DNA from: Bacteroides sp. CAG:530
Lineage (GTDB): Bacteria; Bacteroidota; Bacteroidia; Bacteroidales; Bacteroidaceae
Length of the DNA stretch: 30,848 bases
Direction of reading: 5' to 3'
NCBI GenBank assembly: GCA_000434735.1
Contig: FR881244.1
Location: 97,280-128,127, forward strand
The notes beneath the pieces are model-generated. The model saw only the letters and a program-made list of their open reading frames with translations, ran no database searches and was not told the origin of the DNA. Shown in pieces: positions 1 through 7,754 of the stretch (its first letter is position 1; the number at the start of each line of letters is the position of its first letter). The translations under genes and the position numbers were made by a program.

Positions 1-2728
1 CAGCAGGAGTACCTTCTGCTTCGATAGCACCCTTCATAGCTTCTTCCAAACGGTTACGCAACTTCTTGTTTGCTAGTTCCATACCAAGACCGAATTCGCA
101 GAAGTCTTCGAACAATGAGTTAGCCCAAGCAGGACCCTGGCCCTTTTCGTTTGTAGTATAAGGAGTAGAAGGAACTGAACCAGAGTAGATAGAAGAACAT
201 CCAGTAGCGTTAGCAACCATTTCACGGTCACCAAACAACTGAGAAATCAACTTAACGTACGGAGTTTCACCACAGCCAGAGCAAGCTCCAGAGAACTCGA
301 ACAACGGAGTAGCGAACTGAGAGTTCTTAACGTTAGACTTGATGTCTACCAAGTTCTGCTTAGAAGAAACGTGTTCTACGCAGTAATCCCAGTTTGCAGC
401 TTCAGCCAACTGGCTTTCCAAGTGCTGCATAGACAATGCCTTGCCACCCTTCTTAGGATTACCCGGACATACGTCAACACAGTTACCGCAACCCAAGCAG
501 TCCATAACGTCTACCTGCATACGGAATGTCATGCCGTCGAACTGTTTTCCTACAGCCTTAAGTGATGCGAAGTTAGCGCCCTGCTGTTCTTCAGCGTTCA
601 ATACGAACGGACGGATAGCAGCGTGAGGACAAACGTAAGCACACTTGTTACACTGGATACAGTTTTCAGGATTCCATTCAGGAACGAATGCGGCAACACC
701 ACGTTTTTCGAACTTAGCTGTACCTGCATACCAAGTACCGTCTTCGATACCCTTGAATGCTGATACTGGCAACAAGTCACCATCCTGACCGTTGATAGGA
801 CGAACTACTTCGTTGATGAAAGCTGGATCGTTGTTTTCAGCCTTAGGATCATCTGGCAAGTTTACCCATTCAGGATCGATAGTCAATTGTTTGTATTCGC
901 CACCGCGATCTACTGCAGCGTAGTTCTTGTTTACAACGTCTTCACCCTTCTTACCGTAAGACTTAACGATGAACTTCTTCATCTGTTCTACAGCCAAGTC
1001 TACTGGAATAACGCCAGTGATACGGAAGAATGCGCTCTGAAGGATAGTGTTGGTACGGTTACCCAAACCAATTTCCTGAGCAATCTGAGTTGCGTTGATG
1101 TAGTATACAGTGATATTGTGTTTTGCGAAATATTTCTTAACCTTGTTAGGCAAGTTCTTAGCCAATTCTTCACCTTCCCAGATAGTGTTCAGCAAGAATG
1201 AACCGTTGTCGCGCAAACCGCGAGTTACATCGTACATGTGCAAGTATGCCTGTACGTGGCAAGCTACGAAGTTCGGAGTGTTTACCAAATATGTAGAACG
1301 GATAGGAGTATCACCGAAACGCAAGTGAGAGCAAGTGAAACCTCCTGACTTCTTAGAGTCGTAAGAGAAGTAAGCCTGGCAGTGCTTGTCAGTGTTGTCA
1401 CCGATAATCTTAACTGAGTTCTTGTTAGCACCTACAGTACCGTCGGCACCAAGACCGAAGAACTTAGCTTCGAACATACCTTCGCCACCTACTGCGATTT
1501 CTGCTTCCTGAGGAAGTGAAGTAAATGTAACGTCATCAACGATACCTACAGTGAAGTGGTTCTTAGGTTCTGGCAATTCCATGTTCTTGTAAACTGCGAT
1601 AATCTGAGCAGGAGTAGTATCCTTAGAACCCAAACCATAACGTCCGCCTACGATAACCGGAGCGTTTTCTACGCCGTAGAAGCAGTCTTTAACATCAAGA
1701 TACAAAGGTTCGCCGTTTGCACCCGGTTCCTTAGTACGGTCAAGTACAGTGATGATCTTAGCAGTCTTAGGAACTGCAGCCATGAAGTGTTTAGCAGAGA
1801 ACGGACGATACAAGTGAACTGCAACCAAACCAACTTTCTTGCCCTGAGCTGTCAAGTGGTCGATAACTTCGCGGATAGCTTCTGTTACAGAACCCATAGC
1901 GATGATTACATGTTCTGCGTCTTCTGCACCATAGTAATCGAACAAACCGTAGTTGCGGCCTGTGATCTTGTTGATTTCTTTCATGTAGTCTTCTACAATC
2001 TGCGGAACTGCATCGTAGAAGTTGTTGCATGATTCTCTGTGCTGGAAGAAGTGATCCGGGTTTTCTGCCATACCACGCATTACAGGGTGGTTAGGAGACA
2101 GTGCACGTTCACGGAATTCTTTCAAAGCTTCCTGATCGATAAGCGGAGCGAGGTCTTCGTTTTCAATCTTTTCGATCTTCTGGATTTCATGAGAAGTACG
2201 GAAACCGTCGAAGAAGTTTACGAATGGAACGCGAGACTTGATAGTAGCCAAGTGAGCTACACCAGCCAAGTCCATCACTTCCTGTACAGATCCTTCGCAC
2301 AACATAGCGAAACCTGTTTGGCGAGTAGACATAACGTCTTGGTGGTCACCGAAGATACACAATGCATGAGAAGCCAAAGTACGAGCTGATACGTGGAATA
2401 CGCATGGCAAGAACTCACCGGCAATCTTGTACATATTAGGGATCATCAGCAAAAGACCCTGTGATGCTGTATAAGTAGTTGTTAATGCACCTGCCTGAAG
2501 TGAACCGTGTACAGCACCTGCTGCACCACCTTCAGACTGCATTTCTTGTACCAAAACAGTTTCGCCGAAGATGTTTTTACGACCTGCGGCAGCCCATTCG
2601 TCTACGTGTTCTGCCATAGTAGACGACGGAGTGATGGGGTAGATAGCAGCTACTTCTGTGAACATATAAGATATATGTGCAGCAGCTTCGTTACCATCAC
2701 AAGTGATGAATTTTTTTTGTTTAGTCAT
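1..2728 (-). CDS. nifJ: Pyruvate:ferredoxin (flavodoxin) oxidoreductase, partial (3' end beyond window)
   Basis: Oxidatively decarboxylates pyruvate to acetyl-CoA and CO2, reducing ferredoxin; a central enzyme of anaerobic fermentation in the cytoplasm. The start ATG is at 2728-2726 (protein begins MTKQKKFITCDGNEAAAHIS), and about 909 codons are present before the window edge; single-chain PFORs are about 1,180 residues, so roughly the last quarter is missing. The N-terminal pyrimidine-binding part shows YPITPSSTMAEHVDEWAA. Two ferredoxin-type 4Fe-4S motifs are visible, C690xxC693xxC696xxxC700P and C744xxC747xxC750xxxC754P. Near the edge come a CSGCGETP segment and GDREMVANATGCSSIY, typical of the TPP-binding domain and the third cluster. 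Codon choice is strongly biased, as in secA, suggesting high expression. The 53-bp gap upstream is very AT-rich; I could not settle on a promoter in it. Confidence 0.96.
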   Translation of the reverse strand, partial: MTKQKKFITCDGNEAAAHISYMFTEVAAIYPITPSSTMAEHVDEWAAAGRKNIFGETVLVQEMQSEGGAAGAVHGSLQAGALTTTYTASQGLLLMIPNMYKIAGEFLPCVFHVSARTLASHALCIFGDHQDVMSTRQTGFAMLCEGSVQEVMDLAGVAHLATIKSRVPFVNFFDGFRTSHEIQKIEKIENEDLAPLIDQEALKEFRERALSPNHPVMRGMAENPDHFFQHRESCNNFYDAVPQIVEDYMKEINKITGRNYGLFDYYGAEDAEHVIIAMGSVTEAIREVIDHLTAQGKKVGLVAVHLYRPFSAKHFMAAVPKTAKIITVLDRTKEPGANGEPLYLDVKDCFYGVENAPVIVGGRYGLGSKDTTPAQIIAVYKNMELPEPKNHFTVGIVDDVTFTSLPQEAEIAVGGEGMFEAKFFGLGADGTVGANKNSVKIIGDNTDKHCQAYFSYDSKKSGGFTCSHLRFGDTPIRSTYLVNTPNFVACHVQAYLHMYDVTRGLRDNGSFLLNTIWEGEELAKNLPNKVKKYFAKHNITVYYINATQIAQEIGLGNRTNTILQSAFFRITGVIPVDLAVEQMKKFIVKSYGKKGEDVVNKNYAAVDRGGEYKQLTIDPEWVNLPDDPKAENNDPAFINEVVRPINGQDGDLLPVSAFKGIEDGTWYAGTAKFEKRGVAAFVPEWNPENCIQCNKCAYVCPHAAIRPFVLNAEEQQGANFASLKAVGKQFDGMTFRMQVDVMDCLGCGNCVDVCPGNPKKGGKALSMQHLESQLAEAANWDYCVEHVSSKQNLVDIKSNVKNSQFATPLFEFSGACSGCGETPYVKLISQLFGDREMVANATGCSSIYSGSVPSTPYTTNEKGQGPAWANSLFEDFCEFGLGMELANKKLRNRLEEAMKGAIEAEGTPA

Positions 2729-2781
2729 ACAATTACTAATTATATTAGATAATAATAAAATGTTTTAATGTCAATATTATA

Positions 2782-3960
2782 TTAATACAAGAAACCGAAC
2801 AGCCACAACGGAATCTGATTTCCGTAGCCTATTTCGATTTTATGTGTGGCGTAAAATACGTTGGGGTTGCCCTTTACCTTGCATCCGGCAGCGCATATTC
2901 TGAAATGGAGGTTGCTGTCTACTAAGAAAGAGGTCCCTTTCTCGCCTTTGTTTACTTTATGGTCTTTCCACAGTGAGTTCACGAAAAATGTTTCAAGCAC
3001 ATCCTGTTCTTCCACCTTTACCGGATATATGCTGTACATCAGGTTGGTGTTGTGCATCATAATCTTTGAAGGTTTTTTGGGGAATAATTCTCCATTTGGA
3101 TAAACCATGTTTATCAGTCGCGCGTCGGCCAGATATTTGATGTAATTCATTACTGTGGCACGCGATGTCTTGATATCAGTGGCCAACTGGCTCACGTTAG
3201 GAGCTACCGGTCCGTCTACCGCCAACAAATATAGTAATTTTTTTATCTTTGAAAGATATTTCAATTCAATTTGTTTAATTAACAGAATATCCACTTCTAT
3301 CATCATGTTCATGGTCTTTAGCAGGTTCTCAGAGAAGTTTCTTTTCTCTAGGAAGAATGGGTAAAAACCGTGGTGGATATAGTCTTGAAAATAATTCAGC
3401 GGATTGATGTGAGGCAGTATCGTCTTGGCGATATGCTCATGATTTTCCAGAATTTCTTCGAGGGTATAAGAACTGAAATGATTACCTGTTTGCAGGTTTA
3501 GGAATTCGCGGAACGAAAATCCTCTCAAGTTGTAAGAATGTACTATTCCGTTAAGTTCAGGATTTTCATCTTTAAGTCTCATTACCGACGATCCGGTAAA
3601 AACTATTTTCAGATTAGGGTAGCGCTCATAACAAGTACGCAGGTCGTGACTCCAGTGTGGAAGCTTGAATACTTGGTCTATCAGCAAGACTTTACCGCCT
3701 CGCTTAACGAATTCTCCGGCGAAATCTACCAGACTGTTTTGCGAAAAATAAAAATTATTCATGTTGACAAACAGACATGAGCGGTCAAGACCGAACTTTT
3801 CTTTTGCATATTGTAAAAGGAAAGTCGTTTTTCCCACTCCACGTGTCCCTTTGATACCAATCAGGCGATGGCTCCAATCTATTTCATCCATTAAATCTCG
3901 TCTGACAGGGGCATTTGTATGTTCTACCAAGTAGCTGTGTGTTCTGTAAAAAGCTTCCAT
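2782..3960 (-). CDS. AAA family ATPase (AAA_14-like, with winged helix), degenerate Walker B
   Basis: A 392-residue single-gene ATPase of the type that is abundant and often multicopy in Bacteroidales. Visible parts: Walker A GTRGVGKTT at residues 38-46; Walker B VLLIDQ at 91-96; a sensor-1-like stretch (IVFTGSSVMRL); a winged-helix-like segment (LATDIKTSRATVMNYIKYLADARLI); and the family C-terminus ending GNQIPLWLFGFLY. The residue after the Walker B aspartate is Gln96, where P-loop ATPases of this kind normally have the catalytic Glu. The C-terminal FLVD segment is followed by RICAA, where relatives I remember carry an E-x-G-G-K-like nuclease signature. Both points are by eye. The biological role of the family is unknown to me. 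It has its own promoter, 14-20 bp before the start, and reads toward nifJ with no clear terminator between them. Confidence 0.85.
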   Translation of the reverse strand: MEAFYRTHSYLVEHTNAPVRRDLMDEIDWSHRLIGIKGTRGVGKTTFLLQYAKEKFGLDRSCLFVNMNNFYFSQNSLVDFAGEFVKRGGKVLLIDQVFKLPHWSHDLRTCYERYPNLKIVFTGSSVMRLKDENPELNGIVHSYNLRGFSFREFLNLQTGNHFSSYTLEEILENHEHIAKTILPHINPLNYFQDYIHHGFYPFFLEKRNFSENLLKTMNMMIEVDILLIKQIELKYLSKIKKLLYLLAVDGPVAPNVSQLATDIKTSRATVMNYIKYLADARLINMVYPNGELFPKKPSKIMMHNTNLMYSIYPVKVEEQDVLETFFVNSLWKDHKVNKGEKGTSFLVDSNLHFRICAAGCKVKGNPNVFYATHKIEIGYGNQIPLWLFGFLY

Positions 3961-3980
3961 GATTTTTATTTTCGTCGATG

Positions 3981-4011
3981 CAAATATACAAAGACTTCAT
4001 TAATTTGCAAA
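3981..4011 (-). promoter_or_regulatory. Bacteroides-type promoter of the AAA ATPase gene
   Basis: On the minus strand this reads TTTG (4011-4008), a 19-bp spacer, then TATATTTG (3988-3981), an exact match to the Bacteroides sigma-ABfr consensus TTTG / TAnnTTTG. The predicted transcript would start near 3974, leaving a leader of about 14 nt before the ATG at 3960. Confidence 0.75.
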
Positions 4012-4016
4012 CTGGA

Positions 4017-4049
4017 GTTGGCAAAATATTATTTTTTGTTCTAACTTTG
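4017..4049 (+). promoter_or_regulatory. Promoter of the ATP-grasp gene
   Basis: GTTGG at 4017-4021 serves as a -33 element, followed by a 20-bp spacer and TAACTTTG at 4042-4049 as the -7 element. The transcript should begin around 4055. This makes the ATG at 4060 almost leaderless and favours the ATG at 4072 as the real start. It lies immediately next to the divergent ATPase promoter, so a protein bound here could affect both genes. Confidence 0.65.
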
Positions 4050-4071
4050 TTCTGCACTAATGATAAAAATT

Positions 4072-5247
4072 ATGTCTGGTTCTGTATTCTTATTTAATCC
4101 TGACAATGATATGGCTTTGGCCACGTTTTCTCCTTACTATAAATCGCCGGCTGGTATTGTGAAAATGGCTTCCGATTTGGAGCTGCTTCCGCTTTGGATT
4201 GCCGGGGATGGCGATTTTGTGAAGGTAAATGATGCCGCCTTGGTTGCTGATTTTGCTACCTGTGCTGATGTGTCGGCTTTAGGCGTAAACGTGGGTATAA
4301 CTGATAGGTTTCTTGACAAGCCTTATTCTCCGTGGGGATGGAATCCGGCATTGGCCGCAACGCTTCGCGGTAATGGGGTGGGGGCTGAAAATCTTCCGTC
4401 GGACGAGTGGCTGTCGCGTTATCGTGCTTTGTCGGGCAGAAACCATTACGCTGGTTTGCTTGAGCAGTTGCGTCATATACAGCAGACGTGCGGACTGTCG
4501 CAGGTGTGCGATTCGTTAACTCAAGTTGTAGACTTCATGCATCGTCATGAGCAGGTGGTACTTAAAACACCGTGGTCGGGCAGTGGAAGAGGGCTGATGA
4601 AACTGTCGTTAGCCGGGCTTACTTCCTCGGCTGAAGGTTGGATTCTTCGTACCCTGCGTGCGCAAGGCTGCATCATGGCGGAGCCTCTATATAATAAGGT
4701 GTGCGATTTCGCTATGGAGTTCCGTTCTGAGGGTGGAGCGGTGAGTTTTGTGGGTTATTCTCTATTTGAAACCGATTCGCATGGGAATTATAAAGGTAAT
4801 CTTTTGGTATCTGATGCTGCTGTAGAAGAACGGATATGTTCTTTCGTCTCTGCAGATACGTTGCGCATGACACGTGAGGCATTACTGCGTTACTTCTCTG
4901 ACAATGTGGCATACGCTTACAGCGGTTACTTCGGTGTTGACATGATGGTTTGCCGTGATGCAGATGGCGGATACAAGCTTCATCCGTTGGTTGAGGTGAA
5001 TCTGCGCATGAATATGGGTGTGGTGTCTCGTCTGTTTTATAACCGCTTTGTAGATTCCGCTTCTAAGGGTACGTATTGCGTGGAGTATTATCGCACTGAT
5101 GGCGAGGCTCAGAGTTTTCATCGTGATATGATTGAGCGTCATCCGCTGCAAGTTATTGGGGGTAAGATTCAGAAGGGCTACTTATCGCTTACTCCGGTTT
5201 CAGAGGAAACTCGTTATCAGATTTATGTTGCAGTAGAGGAATTGTAA
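4072..5247 (+). CDS. ATP-grasp-fold protein of unknown substrate
   Basis: A cytoplasmic protein of 391 residues with no signal peptide or membrane segment. Two ATP-grasp hallmarks are visible: a glycine-rich nucleotide-binding loop, KTPWSGSGRGL, and a C-terminal metal-binding strand, HPLVEVNLRMNMG, with the E-x-N arrangement. The N-terminal NPDNDMALA segment and the PYSPWGWNP stretch look like conserved family motifs. ATP-grasp enzymes usually ligate a carboxylate to an amine or thiol through an acyl phosphate; the substrates here cannot be read from the sequence. The start at 4072 (MSGSVFLFNPDND) is preferred over 4060 because the predicted transcript starts near 4055. The gene stands alone: a divergent ATPase lies upstream and convergent genes lie downstream. 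Confidence 0.75.
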   Translation: MSGSVFLFNPDNDMALATFSPYYKSPAGIVKMASDLELLPLWIAGDGDFVKVNDAALVADFATCADVSALGVNVGITDRFLDKPYSPWGWNPALAATLRGNGVGAENLPSDEWLSRYRALSGRNHYAGLLEQLRHIQQTCGLSQVCDSLTQVVDFMHRHEQVVLKTPWSGSGRGLMKLSLAGLTSSAEGWILRTLRAQGCIMAEPLYNKVCDFAMEFRSEGGAVSFVGYSLFETDSHGNYKGNLLVSDAAVEERICSFVSADTLRMTREALLRYFSDNVAYAYSGYFGVDMMVCRDADGGYKLHPLVEVNLRMNMGVVSRLFYNRFVDSASKGTYCVEYYRTDGEAQSFHRDMIERHPLQVIGGKIQKGYLSLTPVSEETRYQIYVAVEEL

Positions 5248-5289
5248 AAATCAGGATGCATAGAAAATGGCTTTCTAAACGTGGGAAAA

Positions 5290-5366
5290 GAATGCGAATT
5301 GCAGACTTACCATTCGCATATTGTAAACATGCAATTCGCATATTGCAGATTGTCCGCTCGCATACT
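5290..5366. repeat. 22-bp-period intergenic repeat cluster A
   Basis: ATTCGCATA occurs at 5312 and 5334, and a variant ending CTCGCATA at 5356, so the units are exactly 22 bp apart. A further degenerate unit starts near 5290 (GAATGCGAATTGCAGA). TGCGAATTGCA at 5293-5303 is the perfect reverse complement of TGCAATTCGCA at 5330-5340. No gene covers it. It lies 3' of the ATP-grasp gene and before the shared terminator. Confidence 0.7.
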
Positions 5367-5455
5367 TTCTGATCCCATTCATAAAATGCAGTAGGGCTGT
5401 GCTTCTTGTATTTCTTGCGTGGGGAAGTAAACTTTCTGTATAGGCAAATAAGGGC

Positions 5456-5498
5456 AAAAAAAATCTCCTTTCCCAATCATAATGGGAAAGGAGATTTT
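5456..5498 (-). terminator. Intrinsic terminator of the PpiD/SurA-type gene (possibly bidirectional)
   Basis: A perfect 15-bp stem (5461-5475 with 5483-5497; AAATCTCCTTTCCCA and its complement) encloses a 7-nt loop. On the minus strand it is followed by a run of eight T. On the plus strand it ends TTTTAAAATA, so it may also stop the convergent ATP-grasp transcript. It lies 28 bp after the stop at 5526. Confidence 0.88.
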
Positions 5499-5525
5499 AA
5501 AATATAGTAGTGTGTTTGTTTCTTA

Positions 5526-7661
5526 TTAGAAGAACAAGTAACGCTGATCTTTTACTTTTGCTTTTTCGCGCAATTCGTAGATGCACTGTCCTGCATAGCG
5601 TGCTGCCATGTTAGACAGAGTCGCTTCTTCCTGTTTTGCGTCGAATTTCTCTTCGCTCTTATTCTTGTTATAAACCTGAATCATGAATACACCACCCATA
5701 CCCTTGATAGGAGCAGAAACCTTGTTGACTGCTGTCTTAGAAGCGCATGCGCTTACTGCAGGTTCGCTAGAGCGTGTTACAGATACGAAAGTAGGAGCTG
5801 CGAAAGTTACGTGTTTAACAGTGTCGCTCACTGCGTTTTTCATACCTTTCACCTGATCCAAAGAGTTGAATCCCTTCATGTCAGCCATGATCTTTTCTGC
5901 TTTCTTGTCGCGGATAAGTTCAAGTTTCAACATGTCGGCTACTTTCTTAACGTTTACATAACCTTTCGGGTTGACAGCTTCGAGAGCTACAACCAACAGG
6001 TGGTCGTTTTCGCCACATTCGTACAACGGAGATACGTTGCCCGGTTTTGCGTCGAACACCCATTTCAGAGCTTCGCGAGTTGACTTGATTCCACCTACAT
6101 AATGTTCGTCGCTACGGAAGTCTGATCTTGGAGTAACAGTGTAACCTGCTTCTTCTGCGTTCTTTTCAAGGCTTTCGAGTGTAGTGCTCTGAGCAACAAA
6201 CTGGCTGAACTTGTTGTAAGCCTGGTTATATGTTTCTTTGCTGAACTCTACCGGACGCTTAACGATAGCTACTTTATATTTAGTCTTCATAGCTTTCTTA
6301 GCAGTAACCTGCAAGATGATGTTGCCTTGGCCGATTTTCAAGTTTGTCAAAGCGTTTACATCCTGAGTAGTCAAGGCGTTAACGTAAGGAAGCATGTCAG
6401 CGTTGATAGCTTGACCTTCCCATCCCTGAGCGTTAACCCAATCGCTTTCGCCAGTCTGACCGTAAATCTTAGCTACTTCAGCGAAGTTAGCTCCACCCTT
6501 GATAGCGTTGTAGATACTGTCGGCCAAAGAAGCTGTCTTTTCTTCTGTTTCACCCATTACCTGAATCTGACGGAACTGAATAGAGTCTGGAGCAGTGGTC
6601 TTAGCGATAATCTTGAATGCGTTGTAAGAGTCGTCGCTCTGGCTGTAGTAAGGACCGTATACTTCGTTTATGCCTACAGAATCCAAACGAGCTGCTACAT
6701 CGGCAGGGAAGATAGTCTTTCCGGCAGGAACGTCAGAATAAAGAATTGAAGAACCTGCAGAACGAACGAATGCAGCGTAGTCTGAAGTTGTGCTAGCCAA
6801 TTGGTTTGCAGATTCAGTAACTTCTTTCTGAACGTTTTCGCGGTCGGCAGCAGAAGGAACTACATGAACATCAACAAACTTGATGTCGCGAGTTTCGATT
6901 TCCTGCTTGAAAGATTCTTTTCTTTGGTTGTACAAGTCCTTGATTTCGCTGTCAGAAACAGTAACTGTAGAGTCGCTGATAGAAGAATAAGGAACGCCAG
7001 CCAAAAGGATGTCTGATTCTTCGGTACGTCCGTTGAATGCGTCTTCTGCAGCAACAGGGTTAGAAATGAATGACTTAGAAATCAGGTTCTGATATTTTTC
7101 AACCAACAAAGACTGTTTCAATGTTTTTTCGATGAATTTCCAGAAGTTACCCATTCTATGGTAGTATTCTGCATATTCAGCCGACATCTTAGTAGCGTCC
7201 ATGTTAGCGTAGTCTGCCAAGAATTTCTTCAGCATATCCTTATCGAAAGCGCCAGTCTGCGGGTTGCGGAACGGAGTTTGCATAAGCAGTGGGTTTGTAC
7301 CTTCTTCGATAACAGTCTGGATTTCTTTGTCTGTAACTTTCAATCCCAATTTTTCAGCTTCTCCTGCAATCAACTGGTTTGTTACGTATGTGTTCCATAC
7401 CTGATCTCTGAGTGAAGTAAGCTGTTCGTCATTCAGTGACTGGAGGTTGTTTGTTAATTTGATAACGTCGCTAAGCTCTTCTACCATTTGTTGGAAATCC
7501 TGAGCTGAAAGTGCTTTTCCGTTAACTTCTCCTACGTCTTGTTTTCCCTGGTGCGGCTGAAGCACTTTCCATGCATCTCCGGCAATAAATGCGAATAGGG
7601 CAAGACCGATAACAATGACCAATAATGGTCCTTTGCTTCTAATTTTCTGTAAAGTTGCCAT
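5526..7661 (-). CDS. PpiD/SurA-type periplasmic peptidyl-prolyl isomerase
   Basis: A membrane-anchored periplasmic chaperone and parvulin-type prolyl isomerase of 711 residues that helps newly exported outer-membrane proteins fold. The N-terminus (MATLQKIRSKGPLLVIVIGLALFAFIAG in outline) has one transmembrane anchor at about residues 12-28, as in PpiD. A SurA_N-like helical region follows (GEVNGKALSAQDFQQMVEEL). A parvulin domain lies at roughly residues 350-425 (IQFRQIQVM through GANFAEVAKIYGQTGES, then GWEG). A second, weaker parvulin-like stretch occurs near 525-575 (AKPGNVSPLYECGENDHLLV). The C-terminus is charged and ends KVKDQRYLFF. The gene lies downstream of the CNNM/CBS gene but has its own probable promoter and a strong terminator. 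Two-parvulin proteins of this length are usual in Bacteroidales. Confidence 0.88.
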   Translation of the reverse strand: MATLQKIRSKGPLLVIVIGLALFAFIAGDAWKVLQPHQGKQDVGEVNGKALSAQDFQQMVEELSDVIKLTNNLQSLNDEQLTSLRDQVWNTYVTNQLIAGEAEKLGLKVTDKEIQTVIEEGTNPLLMQTPFRNPQTGAFDKDMLKKFLADYANMDATKMSAEYAEYYHRMGNFWKFIEKTLKQSLLVEKYQNLISKSFISNPVAAEDAFNGRTEESDILLAGVPYSSISDSTVTVSDSEIKDLYNQRKESFKQEIETRDIKFVDVHVVPSAADRENVQKEVTESANQLASTTSDYAAFVRSAGSSILYSDVPAGKTIFPADVAARLDSVGINEVYGPYYSQSDDSYNAFKIIAKTTAPDSIQFRQIQVMGETEEKTASLADSIYNAIKGGANFAEVAKIYGQTGESDWVNAQGWEGQAINADMLPYVNALTTQDVNALTNLKIGQGNIILQVTAKKAMKTKYKVAIVKRPVEFSKETYNQAYNKFSQFVAQSTTLESLEKNAEEAGYTVTPRSDFRSDEHYVGGIKSTREALKWVFDAKPGNVSPLYECGENDHLLVVALEAVNPKGYVNVKKVADMLKLELIRDKKAEKIMADMKGFNSLDQVKGMKNAVSDTVKHVTFAAPTFVSVTRSSEPAVSACASKTAVNKVSAPIKGMGGVFMIQVYNKNKSEEKFDAKQEEATLSNMAARYAGQCIYELREKAKVKDQRYLFF

Positions 7662-7703
7662 TTAAAGTTATTATTTTTGTTTATTGTTTTCTACTTTAGC
7701 GCA

Positions 7704-7711
7704 CGAAGATA
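7704..7711 (-). promoter_or_regulatory. Probable -7 element for the PpiD/SurA-type gene
   Basis: On the minus strand this reads TATCTTCG, one mismatch from TAnnTTTG, about 43 bp before the ATG. No good -33 element is visible at the expected distance, so the call is tentative. It sits in the tail of the preceding terminator. Confidence 0.4.
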
Positions 7712-7735
7712 CAAAAAATGTCATAAAGACATCTT
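7712..7735 (-). terminator. Terminator after the CNNM/CBS gene
   Basis: On the minus strand AAGATGTC (7735-7728), a 5-nt loop and GACATTTT (7722-7715) form an 8-bp stem with one G-U pair, followed by more T residues. It begins 20 bp after the stop codon at 7755. The short stem suggests partial termination. Confidence 0.55.
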
Positions 7736-7754
7736 CTTTTCCTCAAAAAACTTG

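Larger units (their letters stand above)
5248..5525. other. Intergenic region between convergent genes
   Basis: It holds the repeat cluster at 5290-5366 and the hairpin terminator at 5456-5498. Between them (about 5370-5455) I see no gene, promoter or clear structure. A minus-strand open frame crossing the region is rejected as a gene. Confidence 0.6.

Noticed and set aside
1556..2032. Plus-strand ORF of 158 codons inside nifJ
   Set aside because: It is antisense to clear PFOR sequence with strong codon bias; it is a by-product of that bias.
5189..5476. Minus-strand ORF of 95 codons crossing the repeat cluster and terminator
   Set aside because: It overlaps the 3' end of the ATP-grasp gene and the terminator hairpin, and its middle is translated 22-bp repeat. 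It has no domain and no start signal.
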